Source: JBCDJG01 sp038748065
GTDB taxonomy: Bacteria > Pseudomonadota > Gammaproteobacteria > Pseudomonadales > Halieaceae
Assembly (NCBI GenBank): GCA_038748065.1
Contig: JBCDJG010000002.1
Coordinates: 62,001 to 126,000 of the forward strand
Reading direction: 5' to 3'
DNA length: 64,000 nt
Below, in pieces: positions 24,805 through 34,067 of the stretch. How positions within the stretch are numbered: the first letter of the stretch is position 1; every line of letters begins with the position of its first letter. Made by a program: the position numbers and the translations under genes. Below the pieces are notes generated by a model. That model did not search any database. It saw only the letters and a program-made list of their open reading frames with translations, and was not told the origin of the DNA.

Positions 24805-27800
24805 ATGAAACCGAAGGAGCTTCTTCCTTTTTGTAGCCGGCCGGTTGGCTGGCTGCGCCCGCTTAGCGCCACACTGGCGGCTTACGCGATTATATTGCTG
24901 GCTGCGACCAGTATTTCAGGGGCAGCGGCCGATACGGGTACCGCCCTAATGGCCGCCATCGAGGAACAGCTGACCTGGCGGAATGTTGGCCCGGAAATTG
25001 GGGGTCGGTCCATTGCGGTGGCGGGGAGTAGTGCCCGGCCGCAGGAGGCGTATTTCGGGGCCACCGGAGGTGGCCTGTGGAAGACCGTCGACGGCGGGGA
25101 AACCTGGACTCCGGTCACCGATGGGCAAATCGCCACGTCATCGATCGGCGCGGTCGAAGTAGCGCCAAGTGATCCAGATATCGTCTACATCGGCATGGGG
25201 GAAAGCCAGCTCCGCGCCAATGTGCTTCAGGGGGATGGCGTTTACCGTTCCGCAGATGCGGGAAAAACCTGGCAGCATGCAGGCTTGAAGGAATCGCAGA
25301 CCATTTCCGCACTGCGAATACACCCACAGGACCCCGATACAGTCTACGCGGCAGTGCTGGGTAGCCCCTTCGTCCCAAGCGCCGAGCGTGGCATCTTCCG
25401 TACGCGCGACGGAGGTGCCACTTGGGAGAAGATACTGTTCCGGTCTGATAAAGCGGGTGGCATTGATCTGGCGATGGATCCCAGTGATCCGAACAGGCTG
25501 ATAGCGACGCTTTGGCAGGTTTATCGACGGCCGTGGCAGCTTTCCAGCGGCGGCCCAGAGTCAGGCATTTACGAATCGCTGGATGGTGGCGACAGCTGGA
25601 CCGAGATTACGGATCGCCCCGGCCTTCCTGAAGGGCCACTGGGAAAGATGACAGTGTCCATTTCTGCGCCAAACCCGGATCGCATCTACGCCAATATTGA
25701 AGCGAAAGCGGGGGGACTCTACCGCTCCGATGACGGCGGCCAGACCTGGGCATACATCAATGGTGCGAAAAAGCTCTGGCAGCGTTCCTTCTACTTCATG
25801 CGCGTTCACGCCGACCCGGTGGATGAGGACAAGGTGTATATCTTGAGCTTCAAGCTGGAGCGCTCTACCGACGGCGGCGAATCCTTCAAAGACATACCGA
25901 CCCGACACGTTGACATCCACGATCTCTGGATCGACCCGAAGAACCCCGCGCGCATGGTTGTCGGCGACGACGGCGGTGGCAGTATGACAACGAACGATGG
26001 CGCCTTCTGGACGGTGCAGGACTACTCGACCGCGCAAATGTACCGGGTGACGACCACCAATGATGTGCCCTACCAGATCTGCGGTTCCCAGCAGGATAAT
26101 CTGACGTACTGCGTACCCAGTAGAAAGCCGCAGTCGCTCGGTGCGCTAGGTGAAAGTCCTGAAGTTACCGTCGTGGGGCTCAGTGAAATGGGTTATGTCG
26201 CATCGCACCCCCAAAAGCCCGAGGTGTTCTTCGTGGGCGGGACCAATTCACTCACTCGATTCGATCGAGACAGCGGTCGTACTGTTGAGGTGCATCCCTA
26301 TCCCTATATCGCCATGGGCCAGCCAGCCAAGACGATGAAAGAGCGCTGGAACTGGACCTTCCCGATAGTGTTTTCTCGGCACGAACCCTATGCGCTCTAC
26401 GCCGGATCACAGCATGTCTGGCGTAGCTTTGACGAAGGCTTGAATTGGGAGCGGATCAGCCCTGATCTGACGCGCGCAGACCCCGACACCCTGGGCGATA
26501 GCGGCGGACCGATCACCTTTGACCAGGACGGTCCGGAAATCTACGGCACGCTTTACACCCTGGCACCGTCCTACCTCGATAAAGAGACGATTTGGACCGG
26601 TTCTGACGACGGCCTGATTCACGTCACACGCGACGGCGGTGCAAGCTGGAGTAAGGTCACGCCTGATGGCCTGCCGGCGAACAGCCGCATCAGCCTGATC
26701 GAACCCTCCCGGTTTGAGCAAGGCAAGGCCTATGCAGCGGTCAAGCGCTACGAAATGGGCGATCGCGCGCCCTATATTTACGCAACGCCAGACTACGGCA
26801 AGACCTGGACCCGCCTCGACGCGGGTCTGGCGGAGGGTGATTTCGTACACGCCGTGCGCGAAGACCCCGAGCAAGCCGGATTGCTTTACCTGGCCACCGA
26901 GCTGGGCGTACGTGTATCTCCAGACGGGGGCGCTACCTGGCGATCACTGTCACTGAACCTGCCCGTGACGCCGGTGACGAGCCTTGAGGTTCGCGGCGAT
27001 GACCTGGTGATCGCAACCCATGGCCGCTCGTTCTACGTGTTGAGCGGCTTGTCACTCCTGCGTCAAAGCCTCAACAACGGCGCCATGGAGAAGCCCGCGC
27101 TCTTTGCGCCGGCAGATGTGGTCCGCGGCCTGGACAGCGCAATGATTTATGCGTGGGTGCCCAAGGGCGCCAAGGCCGCTCGCCTGCAAATTCGTGACAG
27201 CAACGATAAGGTGGTGAAGACGGTATTCAAGAAGAAGAAACTCAAGCCCGGGCTGCAGCGCTTCAAGTGGGAGCTCTTTCACGACGGGGCGGCACTATTC
27301 CCGGGTATGATTCTTGAGAGCCCCTTGCCCTATCTGGGGCCCGCAGCCGCGCCTGGCGAGTATCGGGTCGAGCTGTCCTTCGGCAAGAACAAGTTAAGCG
27401 CTCCGCTGGTAGTGATGATGAATACGGATCGCACGGGGGATCTTACCGAGGAGGACTTGCAACGACAGACTGCATTGGCGGTTCGAGCTCGCGATGCGAC
27501 GGATACGGCCAACCGAACGGTTATCGCGATCCGTGGGCTGAAGAAAAAGGTGAACGGCGAGGACGAGCGTTCGACGGCCTTTCGTGATGCGGTGACAGCG
27601 GTGGAAGCGCAGCTTTATCAGATCGAGAACGAAAGTCCGAAGGATAAAATCGCCCTGCCCATCCAGCTCAATGATCGGCTCGCTGGCATGCTGGCCATGT
27701 TGACCTACTTCGAAGGGCCACCCACCGCCGCTCAGGCGCAGGTGCTTGGTGAGCTGGAGGCTGAGTTAAGCGCCATTCTAGAGGAGTACGACAGCGTTAA

Positions 27801-27834
27801 ATCGGCCTATGCCGACGTGCTGGCGGGATCCTAG
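24805..27834 (+). CDS. Exported VPS10/sortilin-like beta-propeller protein
   Basis: A 1009-residue protein with an N-terminal hydrophobic signal (~residues 20-40, LAAYAIILLAATSISGAAA). The body is rich in Asp-box/BNR repeats of the form S-x-D-G-G-x-T-W: KTVDGGETWTPV, RSADAGKTWQHA, RTRDGGATWEKI, ESLDGGDSWTEI, RSDDGGQTWAYI, VTRDGGASWSKV and SPDGGATWRSL. This indicates one or two sialidase/VPS10-type beta propellers spanning ~residues 60-740. The C-terminal ~270 residues contain a beta-sandwich-like part and a helical segment. Homologues are widespread in bacteria and mostly uncharacterised, often called glycosyl hydrolases without proof. The ATG at 24805 has GGAG upstream. Its stop overlaps that of the convergent Rieske-fusion gene by 4 bp. 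Confidence 0.83.
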   Translation: MKPKELLPFCSRPVGWLRPLSATLAAYAIILLAATSISGAAADTGTALMAAIEEQLTWRNVGPEIGGRSIAVAGSSARPQEAYFGATGGGLWKTVDGGETWTPVTDGQIATSSIGAVEVAPSDPDIVYIGMGESQLRANVLQGDGVYRSADAGKTWQHAGLKESQTISALRIHPQDPDTVYAAVLGSPFVPSAERGIFRTRDGGATWEKILFRSDKAGGIDLAMDPSDPNRLIATLWQVYRRPWQLSSGGPESGIYESLDGGDSWTEITDRPGLPEGPLGKMTVSISAPNPDRIYANIEAKAGGLYRSDDGGQTWAYINGAKKLWQRSFYFMRVHADPVDEDKVYILSFKLERSTDGGESFKDIPTRHVDIHDLWIDPKNPARMVVGDDGGGSMTTNDGAFWTVQDYSTAQMYRVTTTNDVPYQICGSQQDNLTYCVPSRKPQSLGALGESPEVTVVGLSEMGYVASHPQKPEVFFVGGTNSLTRFDRDSGRTVEVHPYPYIAMGQPAKTMKERWNWTFPIVFSRHEPYALYAGSQHVWRSFDEGLNWERISPDLTRADPDTLGDSGGPITFDQDGPEIYGTLYTLAPSYLDKETIWTGSDDGLIHVTRDGGASWSKVTPDGLPANSRISLIEPSRFEQGKAYAAVKRYEMGDRAPYIYATPDYGKTWTRLDAGLAEGDFVHAVREDPEQAGLLYLATELGVRVSPDGGATWRSLSLNLPVTPVTSLEVRGDDLVIATHGRSFYVLSGLSLLRQSLNNGAMEKPALFAPADVVRGLDSAMIYAWVPKGAKAARLQIRDSNDKVVKTVFKKKKLKPGLQRFKWELFHDGAALFPGMILESPLPYLGPAAAPGEYRVELSFGKNKLSAPLVVMMNTDRTGDLTEEDLQRQTALAVRARDATDTANRTVIAIRGLKKKVNGEDERSTAFRDAVTAVEAQLYQIENESPKDKIALPIQLNDRLAGMLAMLTYFEGPPTAAQAQVLGELEAELSAILEEYDSVKSAYADVLAGS

Positions 27835-29807
27835 ACCAGTTCCGCGTCCGTCATTATTTCGACCAGCGCCGGCCCGTCGTGCTCGATGGCCCGGCGCAGC
27901 GCATTTTCCAGTTCATCCGCCTCGCTGACCCGGATGCCCATGGCGCCGCAAAGCTCAGCGTACTCGGCAAAGTTGGGGTTTAGCAGGTCGGTCTCCCATA
28001 CGTCCCACTCCCCGGCGCGCTGTTCTTTGGATATCTTGCCTAACTCGCCGTTATTCAACAGCACATGAGTCACGTCCATGTTGTACTTTACAAGCGTCGT
28101 CACCTCGGCCAGATACTGGCCCAGGCCGCCGTCGCCGGAGACTGAGACGACCTTTCGCCCGGCGTACTCCTCAAAGTCCTGCGTTGCGCACCATGCGCCG
28201 ATGGCCGCCGGCAGGCTGAATCCTATCGAGCCAAGGTAACCTGACATAAGCACGCGCTGCTGGCGACACTCAAAATAGCGACCGAAGGAATAAGTGTTGT
28301 TGCCCACGTCGACCGGGATCACGGCGTCAGCGGGTGCTACCGTCGACAGTGTGTCAAAAACAAAGGCCGCGTTGATGCCGTTCCCGAGGTTGTCCTCGCG
28401 CCGGCTGGCCTTTTCTTCTCGCCAGGCCGCCCAGCGCGCCGCCAGCTCATCTCGCTGGTCTATCGCGGCGACAGTCTCGGGCAAGGCCGCTAGCCAGCCA
28501 TCGACGGTACGGCCTATCTCCCCCAAAACCGGGTAGTCCACGGGATGAAACTTGCCGATTTGCATGGCCTCGAAGTCGACCTGCACGATGGGCAGTTTTG
28601 GCTCGATGCCGGTGTGGTTGGAAAAGGAGGAACCGAGGGCGATGATCAGGTCGCTCTCTGCCATGAACCAGGAAGCAATCGGTGTACCCGAGCGGCCCAG
28701 TACCCCCGCAGCATTGGGATGACTATCGGCGATCTGCCCTTTGGCTTTAAACGTGGTGACAACGGGAGCCTGCAGGCGCTCAGCCAGGGCAGTAATTTGA
28801 GGCATGGCGTTGCGGGCACCGTAGCCCACCACGATCAGTGGGCGCTGCGCGGTGCTAATAGCCTCAAGCGCCCTCTGGCTTTCCGCTTCATCTGGCGCCA
28901 CGGTGGGTGCGGCCAAGCGGCCCGCGGGAGCCTGTGCTTTTGTCTCTCCGGCAGGAAGCGTTTGCGTATCGTCAGGAAAGATAAGGTGCGCGACATCGCG
29001 CTCGACGATGGCGTGTTTACACGCGAGTGTCATCAGCTCCGCATGTCTGGAGCTGGGCAGTACAGACTGGCTGAAGCGCGTTACTGCCTCAAAGGCTGAG
29101 CTCAGGTCGATATCCTGGAAGGCGCCCGGCCCAAATACCTGGGTTTGTACCTGGCCGGTCAGTGCGAGCACCGGCGCGCGATCGACCTTGGCATCCCACA
29201 GTCCGGTCATCAGGTTGGTAGCCCCAGGGCCTGCAATTGTGAGGCAAGCGGCGGGAGATCCCGTGAGCTTGGCGTAGCCTGAGCAGGCAAAAGCCGCAGC
29301 GCCTTCGTGGCGGATGCCCACATAGTGCAACTTGCCCTTGATCGTCTGGCGACGGAGGGCATCCGCGAGCCCGAGATTGGAATGACCCACCATGCCGAAC
29401 ACCCGTCTGACGCCCCAGTTGACCATGGTTTCGGCCATCACATCGGTGACGGTGGCTTCATGCTCAGGCGCACTCGATACGGCGATGTAAACACCGTCTT
29501 CGCGACTCTCCACAGGATAGAGCGCCTGTCCCGCGTCCTCATGTCCGCCAGGCGGTTTGCCGGTCAAGGGGTCAAAATCCCAGCCGTGCCAAGGGCAGCG
29601 GAGCCAGCACTTGCCGTCGATGCCGGTCTCGATTGAGCCCTCGCCCAGGGGACCGCCCTGGTGAGGACAGCGGTTGTCCATGGCACTGTACTGGCCATTA
29701 AAGTGCACCAGCGCCAGGGACGTGGTGTCGACGGTGACCGTCTTGACTCTGCCCTCAGGCAACTCGTCTGGTTCGGCGACTTTATGCCAGTGTCTGGGCG
29801 TAGTCAT
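27831..29807 (-). CDS. Rieske ferredoxin domain fused to a ThDP-dependent enzyme
   Basis: A 658-residue fusion. Residues ~5-110 form a Rieske [2Fe-2S] domain with C47-P-H49 and C71-P-W-H74. Residues ~118-655 form a complete ThDP enzyme of the acetolactate synthase/pyruvate oxidase family. These include the catalytic Glu168 in IRHEGAAAFACSGYA, the GPGATNLMTGLWDA segment, a central domain with VVGYGARNA, and the ThDP/Mg motif GDGGLGQYLAEVTTLVKYN ending in NN. An N-terminal redox domain is not part of normal ALS, pyruvate oxidase or decarboxylase enzymes. It suggests oxidative decarboxylation of a 2-oxo acid with electron transfer through the Rieske centre. No partner reductase is adjacent. The substrate is unknown. 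Confidence 0.88.
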   Translation of the reverse strand: MTTPRHWHKVAEPDELPEGRVKTVTVDTTSLALVHFNGQYSAMDNRCPHQGGPLGEGSIETGIDGKCWLRCPWHGWDFDPLTGKPPGGHEDAGQALYPVESREDGVYIAVSSAPEHEATVTDVMAETMVNWGVRRVFGMVGHSNLGLADALRRQTIKGKLHYVGIRHEGAAAFACSGYAKLTGSPAACLTIAGPGATNLMTGLWDAKVDRAPVLALTGQVQTQVFGPGAFQDIDLSSAFEAVTRFSQSVLPSSRHAELMTLACKHAIVERDVAHLIFPDDTQTLPAGETKAQAPAGRLAAPTVAPDEAESQRALEAISTAQRPLIVVGYGARNAMPQITALAERLQAPVVTTFKAKGQIADSHPNAAGVLGRSGTPIASWFMAESDLIIALGSSFSNHTGIEPKLPIVQVDFEAMQIGKFHPVDYPVLGEIGRTVDGWLAALPETVAAIDQRDELAARWAAWREEKASRREDNLGNGINAAFVFDTLSTVAPADAVIPVDVGNNTYSFGRYFECRQQRVLMSGYLGSIGFSLPAAIGAWCATQDFEEYAGRKVVSVSGDGGLGQYLAEVTTLVKYNMDVTHVLLNNGELGKISKEQRAGEWDVWETDLLNPNFAEYAELCGAMGIRVSEADELENALRRAIEHDGPALVEIMTDAELV

Positions 29808-29907
29808 GGTGTCGTTCCTCCCCCGTCGCAGCCTGGGTTGAGTGATTGTGCAAGCGCGTAGCTTGTTGCAATAAATTCTATGCGTCGGTCTACGGCTCGC
29901 TCTGTGC

Positions 29908-30561
29908 TCAGTTCACAGTGGCGCCTTGGACGTTTGCACGCGCACTACGGGGCGCCAACATGCCTTCAGCGACGATGAACTCGATGATGTCCTGGAGCCC
30001 GTTACCCGCCTTCAGGTTACTGAAGACGAAGGGCCGTTCGCCGCGCATCTTTTTAGCATCCCGATCCATGACCTCCAACGAGGCGCCGACCAGTGGAGCC
30101 AGATCTGTCTTGTTGATTACCAGTAAGTCAGAGCGAGTGATGCCGGGGCCGCCCTTGCGTGGAATCTTGTCGCCGGCGGAGACGTCGATCACGTAGATCG
30201 TGAGGTCCGAAAGCTCCGGGCTGAAGGTGGCGCTCAGGTTGTCGCCGCCGCTTTCGATGAAGACAACATCGAGAGCGGCGTGGCGGCTGCATAGTTCATC
30301 AACGGCGGCGAGATTCATGGAGGCATCTTCCCGAATAGCCGTATGCGGGCAGCCGCCTGTTTCTACGCCAACGATGCGATCTGCATCCAGTGCCTCATGG
30401 CGCGTCAGAAACTGTGCGTCCTCCTTGGTGTAAATGTCGTTGGTGACCACGGCGATGTTGTACTGATCACGCAGCGCGCTGCACAGGGCACGCAGCAGGG
30501 CGGTCTTGCCGGAGCCTACCGGGCCGCCGACACCGACACGCAGGGTTTGTTGCTTGCTCAT
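29908..30561 (-). CDS. ureG: Urease accessory GTPase UreG
   Basis: A SIMIBI-class GTPase of 217 residues that drives nickel delivery to urease. Visible motifs are the P-loop GVGGPVGSGKTALLRAL, the metal-binding VETGGCPHTAIREDAS containing the Cys-Pro-His motif, FIESGGDNLSATFSPEL, and the specificity motif LLVINKTDLA. It is the last gene of the urease operon, 14 bp after ureF. Confidence 0.97.
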   Translation of the reverse strand: MSKQQTLRVGVGGPVGSGKTALLRALCSALRDQYNIAVVTNDIYTKEDAQFLTRHEALDADRIVGVETGGCPHTAIREDASMNLAAVDELCSRHAALDVVFIESGGDNLSATFSPELSDLTIYVIDVSAGDKIPRKGGPGITRSDLLVINKTDLAPLVGASLEVMDRDAKKMRGERPFVFSNLKAGNGLQDIIEFIVAEGMLAPRSARANVQGATVN

Positions 30562-30575
30562 CGTTTGCTTCCTCC

Positions 30576-31253
30576 TCAGGAGCGGAACAGGCGCGAGTAC
30601 TGGCTCTCGTGCCAGCTGCTGGCCAGGGCCAGGCCCGGCAGGCTTGCGCCGATGTGTTCGTCTTCAAGTGCCAGCGCCGTGTCCACGGCTGCGGGCAAGT
30701 ATTCCAGCAACTCGCCCAGTATTTGCTGTGCCGCGTTTTGCCCCAGCGGCACCAGTTTGGTGGCCGCCGCTACCTGATTTTCAAGCCAGGACCAGGCAAA
30801 GCCTGTCAGGGCTGGCCGTGTATCGATTTCAAAGTGTGAGGCGGCCACTGCAAATGTGGTGATGTAGCCGGTGTCGGACCTATCGCTTAACGGGACAGGA
30901 ATCTCGAGATGGTCCAGCAGGCGCAGCAGGGCTTCTCCCATGGCCAGCTCTGCCAGACGCAGTTCGGCAGTCTCGCGCAGCGCAAGGCCCAGGTCGTTCC
31001 AGTGCACCAGGGCGTGTTCATCGCAAGCACGTGCAGCGGCCAGCGATCGCGACAGCAGGGGTAAATCGGTGTGTGCCAGGCTCTGCTCCAGCTGCACCTG
31101 CAGCCAGTCGGCGGTAGCCGCTGAGTCGGGCAGCCAGCCCGCCTCGATAGCGGCCTCCATACCCTGTGAAAAAGCATAGGCGCCCACGGGCAGGGCGGCA
31201 CTCGACAGCTGAAGCAGCCTGAGCAGCGCCGCGTCAGTGGTGGTGATGGCCAT
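30576..31253 (-). CDS. ureF: Urease accessory protein UreF
   Basis: An all-helical maturation factor of 225 residues that bridges UreD and UreG during nickel insertion. Recognisable parts are LLQLSSAALPVGAYAFSQGM near the N terminus and KLVPLGQNAAQQIL in the C-terminal half. The start is placed at the ATG giving MAITTTD (31253), overlapping the end of ureE by 20 bp; an ATG seven codons upstream is possible. Gene order ureE-ureF-ureG is typical. Confidence 0.95.
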   Translation of the reverse strand: MAITTTDAALLRLLQLSSAALPVGAYAFSQGMEAAIEAGWLPDSAATADWLQVQLEQSLAHTDLPLLSRSLAAARACDEHALVHWNDLGLALRETAELRLAELAMGEALLRLLDHLEIPVPLSDRSDTGYITTFAVAASHFEIDTRPALTGFAWSWLENQVAAATKLVPLGQNAAQQILGELLEYLPAAVDTALALEDEHIGASLPGLALASSWHESQYSRLFRS

Positions 31254-31701
31254 GAGCGCCCCCCGCATAGGCACCGGATTCCGGAACGAAGGGTGCTTCC
31301 AGCTCTCGGGTACTCAGGCCCAGCTGTGCCAGCATCTCCGACAGCACATGGTCTGGTGTAATCCGCAGCCAGCATTCGCCGATCTGTACTTTCACATGGC
31401 GGTTCCCCAGGTGGTAGCAGGCCCGGGCAAAGGTTTGCCAGTCTGCAGCTTCGGCCTGCAGTACAGGCTCTGTTGCCGCTACAACCTCGATCAGTTGCCC
31501 GCACTCGCTGCGCAAGAGCTCGCCAACCGCCAGCGTTTTTCCGCGCTCAAGAAACACGCGCAGCTCCCGGCCGGACTCAGTTTGCGCCTTGATTCGGCCA
31601 CGCTCGCGCTGCAAGTGGTCCAGTACCACGCGCTCGTCAGCTGTGCCGCCCCCTGCAGGTAGCCGCTCGTAGACCTCCAGCCTATCGACCACCGCTGTCA
31701 C
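31234..31701 (-). CDS. ureE: Urease accessory nickel chaperone UreE
   Basis: A nickel-binding metallochaperone of 155 residues that supplies Ni to the UreDFG complex. The central CYHLGNRHVKVQI motif is the family signature, with its conserved metal-binding His. The C terminus ends in a short histidine-rich tail (GGAHGHHHH), a nickel-binding feature of many UreE proteins. Its start shares one base with the ureC stop. Confidence 0.96.
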   Translation of the reverse strand: MTAVVDRLEVYERLPAGGGTADERVVLDHLQRERGRIKAQTESGRELRVFLERGKTLAVGELLRSECGQLIEVVAATEPVLQAEAADWQTFARACYHLGNRHVKVQIGECWLRITPDHVLSEMLAQLGLSTRELEAPFVPESGAYAGGAHGHHHH

Positions 31702-33404
31702 TAGAACAGGCTGTAGAGCTGCGCCAGTGGCAGCACCTTGGCGGGCTCACAGGTCAGCACCTGGCCATCCGCCTTAACTTCGTAGGTTTGCGGGTCCACC
31801 GTAACCGTCGGCATCCAGGCGTTGTGGATCATATTCGTTTTGCCGATGCTGCGCGTGTTGCGACATGCCACCAGTTTGCGGGCCAGGCCGAGCTGGTCTG
31901 CCACGCCCGCGTCGACGGCGGCCTTGGAGGCGAAGCTGATACTGGTCGCCGCGGGAGCGCCGCCGAAGCCGCCGAACATGTGGCGGTAGTGGACCGGCTG
32001 CGGTGTAGGGATTGAGGCATTCGGATCGCCCATGGGCGCCGCGGCGATGAAGCCGCCCTTGATGATCATGCTGGGCTTAATGCCGAAGAAGGCCGGTTTC
32101 CACATCACAAGATCTGCGAGTTTACCGACCTCCACTGAGCCGACCTCGCTGTCGATGCCGTGGGCAATAGCCGGATTGATGGTGTACTTGGCGATGTAGC
32201 GCCGTGCACGAAAGTTATCCATGCGCTCGTCGTCTTCGGCCAGTGGCCCGCGCTGTACCTTCATCTTATGAGCAGTCTGCCAGGTGCGCGTGACCACCTC
32301 GCCAACACGGCCCATGGCCTGGGAGTCTGAAGCGATCATGCTGAAGGCGCCGAGGTCGTGAAAAATATCCTCTGCAGCGATTGTTTCTTTACGGATACGC
32401 GAATCGGCGAAGGCAACGTCCTCGGGTATGGCCGGGTCGAGGTGGTGGCAGACCATCAGCATATCGAGGTGCTCATCCACCGTGTTTACCGTGTAGGGCC
32501 GGGTCGGGTTGGTGGAGGAGGGCAGCACGTTCTGCTCGGCGCAGGCCTTGATAATGTCCGGCGCGTGGCCGCCGCCGGCGCCCTCGGTGTGATAGGTGTG
32601 GATAGTGCGGCCCTTGAATGCCGCGAGGGTATCATCGACGAAGCCCGATTCATTGAGCGTATCGGTGTGGATAGCAACCTGTATGTCGAAAGCCTCCGCC
32701 ACGCTCAGGCAATTATCGATTGCGGCCGGTGTGGTGCCCCAGTCTTCATGCAGTTTCAGGCCGCAGGCGCCCGCTGCCAGTTGCTCCTCCAGCGGCAGCG
32801 GCAGGCTGGCGTTGCCCTTGCCCAGAAAGCCGAGGTTCATTGGCAGGTTATCGGTGGCCTTCAGCATCATGCCGATGTTCCAGGGCCCTGGCGTGCAGGT
32901 CGTAGCATTAGTGCCTGTTGCCGGGCCAGTGCCACCGCCAATCATGGTAGTGACGCCGGACATCAGCGCCTCCTCGATCTGCTGCGGGCAGATGAAATGA
33001 ATGTGGGCGTCGATGCCGCCCGCGGTGAGAATCTGGCCCTCACCGGCGATCGCCTCGGTGCCCGGGCCGACAATAATGTCGACGCCGTCTTGAACATCCG
33101 GGTTGCCCGCCTTGCCGATGGCCATGATGCGGCCATCTTTAATGCCGATATCGGCTTTAACAATGCCCCAGTGGTCGAGAATCAGGGCGTTGGTGATCAC
33201 CGTGTCGGCAACTTCAGCCGCGGGGCGCTGGCTCTGGCCCATACCATCACGGATTACCTTGCCGCCGCCAAACTTCACCTCGTCGCCGTAGCGGGTGAAG
33301 TCTTTCTCGACCTGAATGAGCAGTTCCGTGTCCCCGAGGCGAACCCGATCGCCCGTCGTGGGGCCGAACATGGAGGCATAGGCTTGTCTGTCTATTGTGC
33401 TCAT
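31701..33404 (-). CDS. ureC: Urease alpha subunit (catalytic)
   Basis: The 567-residue catalytic subunit, hydrolysing urea to ammonia and carbamate at a di-nickel site. Active-site elements are the His pair H134/H136 in DAHIHF, the Lys carbamylated in the mature enzyme at K217 in GLKLHEDWG with H219, and the mobile-flap histidine region VCHHLDPAIPEDVAFA. The length and numbering match Klebsiella UreC almost exactly. It lies between ureB (10 bp) and ureE (overlap). Confidence 0.98.
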   Translation of the reverse strand: MSTIDRQAYASMFGPTTGDRVRLGDTELLIQVEKDFTRYGDEVKFGGGKVIRDGMGQSQRPAAEVADTVITNALILDHWGIVKADIGIKDGRIMAIGKAGNPDVQDGVDIIVGPGTEAIAGEGQILTAGGIDAHIHFICPQQIEEALMSGVTTMIGGGTGPATGTNATTCTPGPWNIGMMLKATDNLPMNLGFLGKGNASLPLPLEEQLAAGACGLKLHEDWGTTPAAIDNCLSVAEAFDIQVAIHTDTLNESGFVDDTLAAFKGRTIHTYHTEGAGGGHAPDIIKACAEQNVLPSSTNPTRPYTVNTVDEHLDMLMVCHHLDPAIPEDVAFADSRIRKETIAAEDIFHDLGAFSMIASDSQAMGRVGEVVTRTWQTAHKMKVQRGPLAEDDERMDNFRARRYIAKYTINPAIAHGIDSEVGSVEVGKLADLVMWKPAFFGIKPSMIIKGGFIAAAPMGDPNASIPTPQPVHYRHMFGGFGGAPAATSISFASKAAVDAGVADQLGLARKLVACRNTRSIGKTNMIHNAWMPTVTVDPQTYEVKADGQVLTCEPAKVLPLAQLYSLF

Positions 33405-33414
33405 ATCGCTACCC

Positions 33415-33720
33415 TCACAGTTTGCCCATCACTTCGCCGCGGAAGCCGTAGACCATGCGATCACCGCCGTAGGCGACCAGTTCCACCTCGCGATCCTGGC
33501 CGGGCTCGAAGCGCACCGCGGTGCCCGAGGCAATATTGAGGCGGAAGCCCCTGGCTTGCTCTCGATCAAAATCCAGCGCCGGGTTGACCTCATAAAAATG
33601 ATAGTGAGAGCCCACCTGCACCGGCCGGTCGCCGGTGTTCTTCACTGTGAGGATAAGGGTAGCCGAGCCATCGTTGAGGGTGATGTCGCCGTCGGCGACC
33701 AATATTTCTCCTGGAATCAT
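33415..33720 (-). CDS. ureB: Urease beta subunit
   Basis: A structural subunit of 101 residues. It begins MIPGEILVADGDI and contains NTGDRPVQVGSHYHFYEVN and ASGTAVRFEPGQ, all family hallmarks. It associates with UreA and UreC in the (UreABC)3 trimer. It is 14 bp downstream of ureA. Confidence 0.97.
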   Translation of the reverse strand: MIPGEILVADGDITLNDGSATLILTVKNTGDRPVQVGSHYHFYEVNPALDFDREQARGFRLNIASGTAVRFEPGQDREVELVAYGGDRMVYGFRGEVMGKL

Positions 33721-33734
33721 AGAGGCCTCCGCGT

Positions 33735-34037
33735 TCAGTTGATGGGGTTGTGTACGGTCACCAGTTTGGTGCCGTCGGGGAAGGTGGCTTCCACCTGCAC
33801 TTCATGGATCAGCTCAGGCACGCCCTCCATGACTTGATCTGCACTCAGGATGGTTTTGCCGTAGCTCATCAGCTCCGCCACTGTTTTTCCATCGCGCGCG
33901 CCTTCCATGATTTCAAGCGTCAGGTAGGCCACGGCTTCCGGGTAGTTCAGCTTGACCCCGCGATTCAGTCGCCGCTCCGCCAGTAAGGCGGCGGTAACGA
34001 TATGCAGCTTGTCCTTTTCCCTGGGCAGCAATTCCAT
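33735..34037 (-). CDS. ureA: Urease gamma subunit
   Basis: The small structural subunit of 100 residues. It starts MELLPREKDKL and contains RGVKLNYPEAVAYLTLEIME and ARDGKTVAELM, and ends in the VQVEATFPDGTKLVTVHNPI segment typical of UreA. It is separate from UreB, as in most proteobacteria. Confidence 0.97.
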   Translation of the reverse strand: MELLPREKDKLHIVTAALLAERRLNRGVKLNYPEAVAYLTLEIMEGARDGKTVAELMSYGKTILSADQVMEGVPELIHEVQVEATFPDGTKLVTVHNPIN

Positions 34038-34067
34038 GCTGAGCTCCTGTGAGAGGCTATGTTAATG

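Noticed and set aside
29862..29885. CAAGC/GCTTG hairpin downstream of ureG considered as an operon terminator
   Set aside because: Short stem with no T-tract on the minus strand.
32358..33539. Long plus-strand open frame of 393 codons opposite ureC
   Set aside because: It is a frame shadow of the highly conserved ureC gene in GC-rich DNA; no recognisable protein features.
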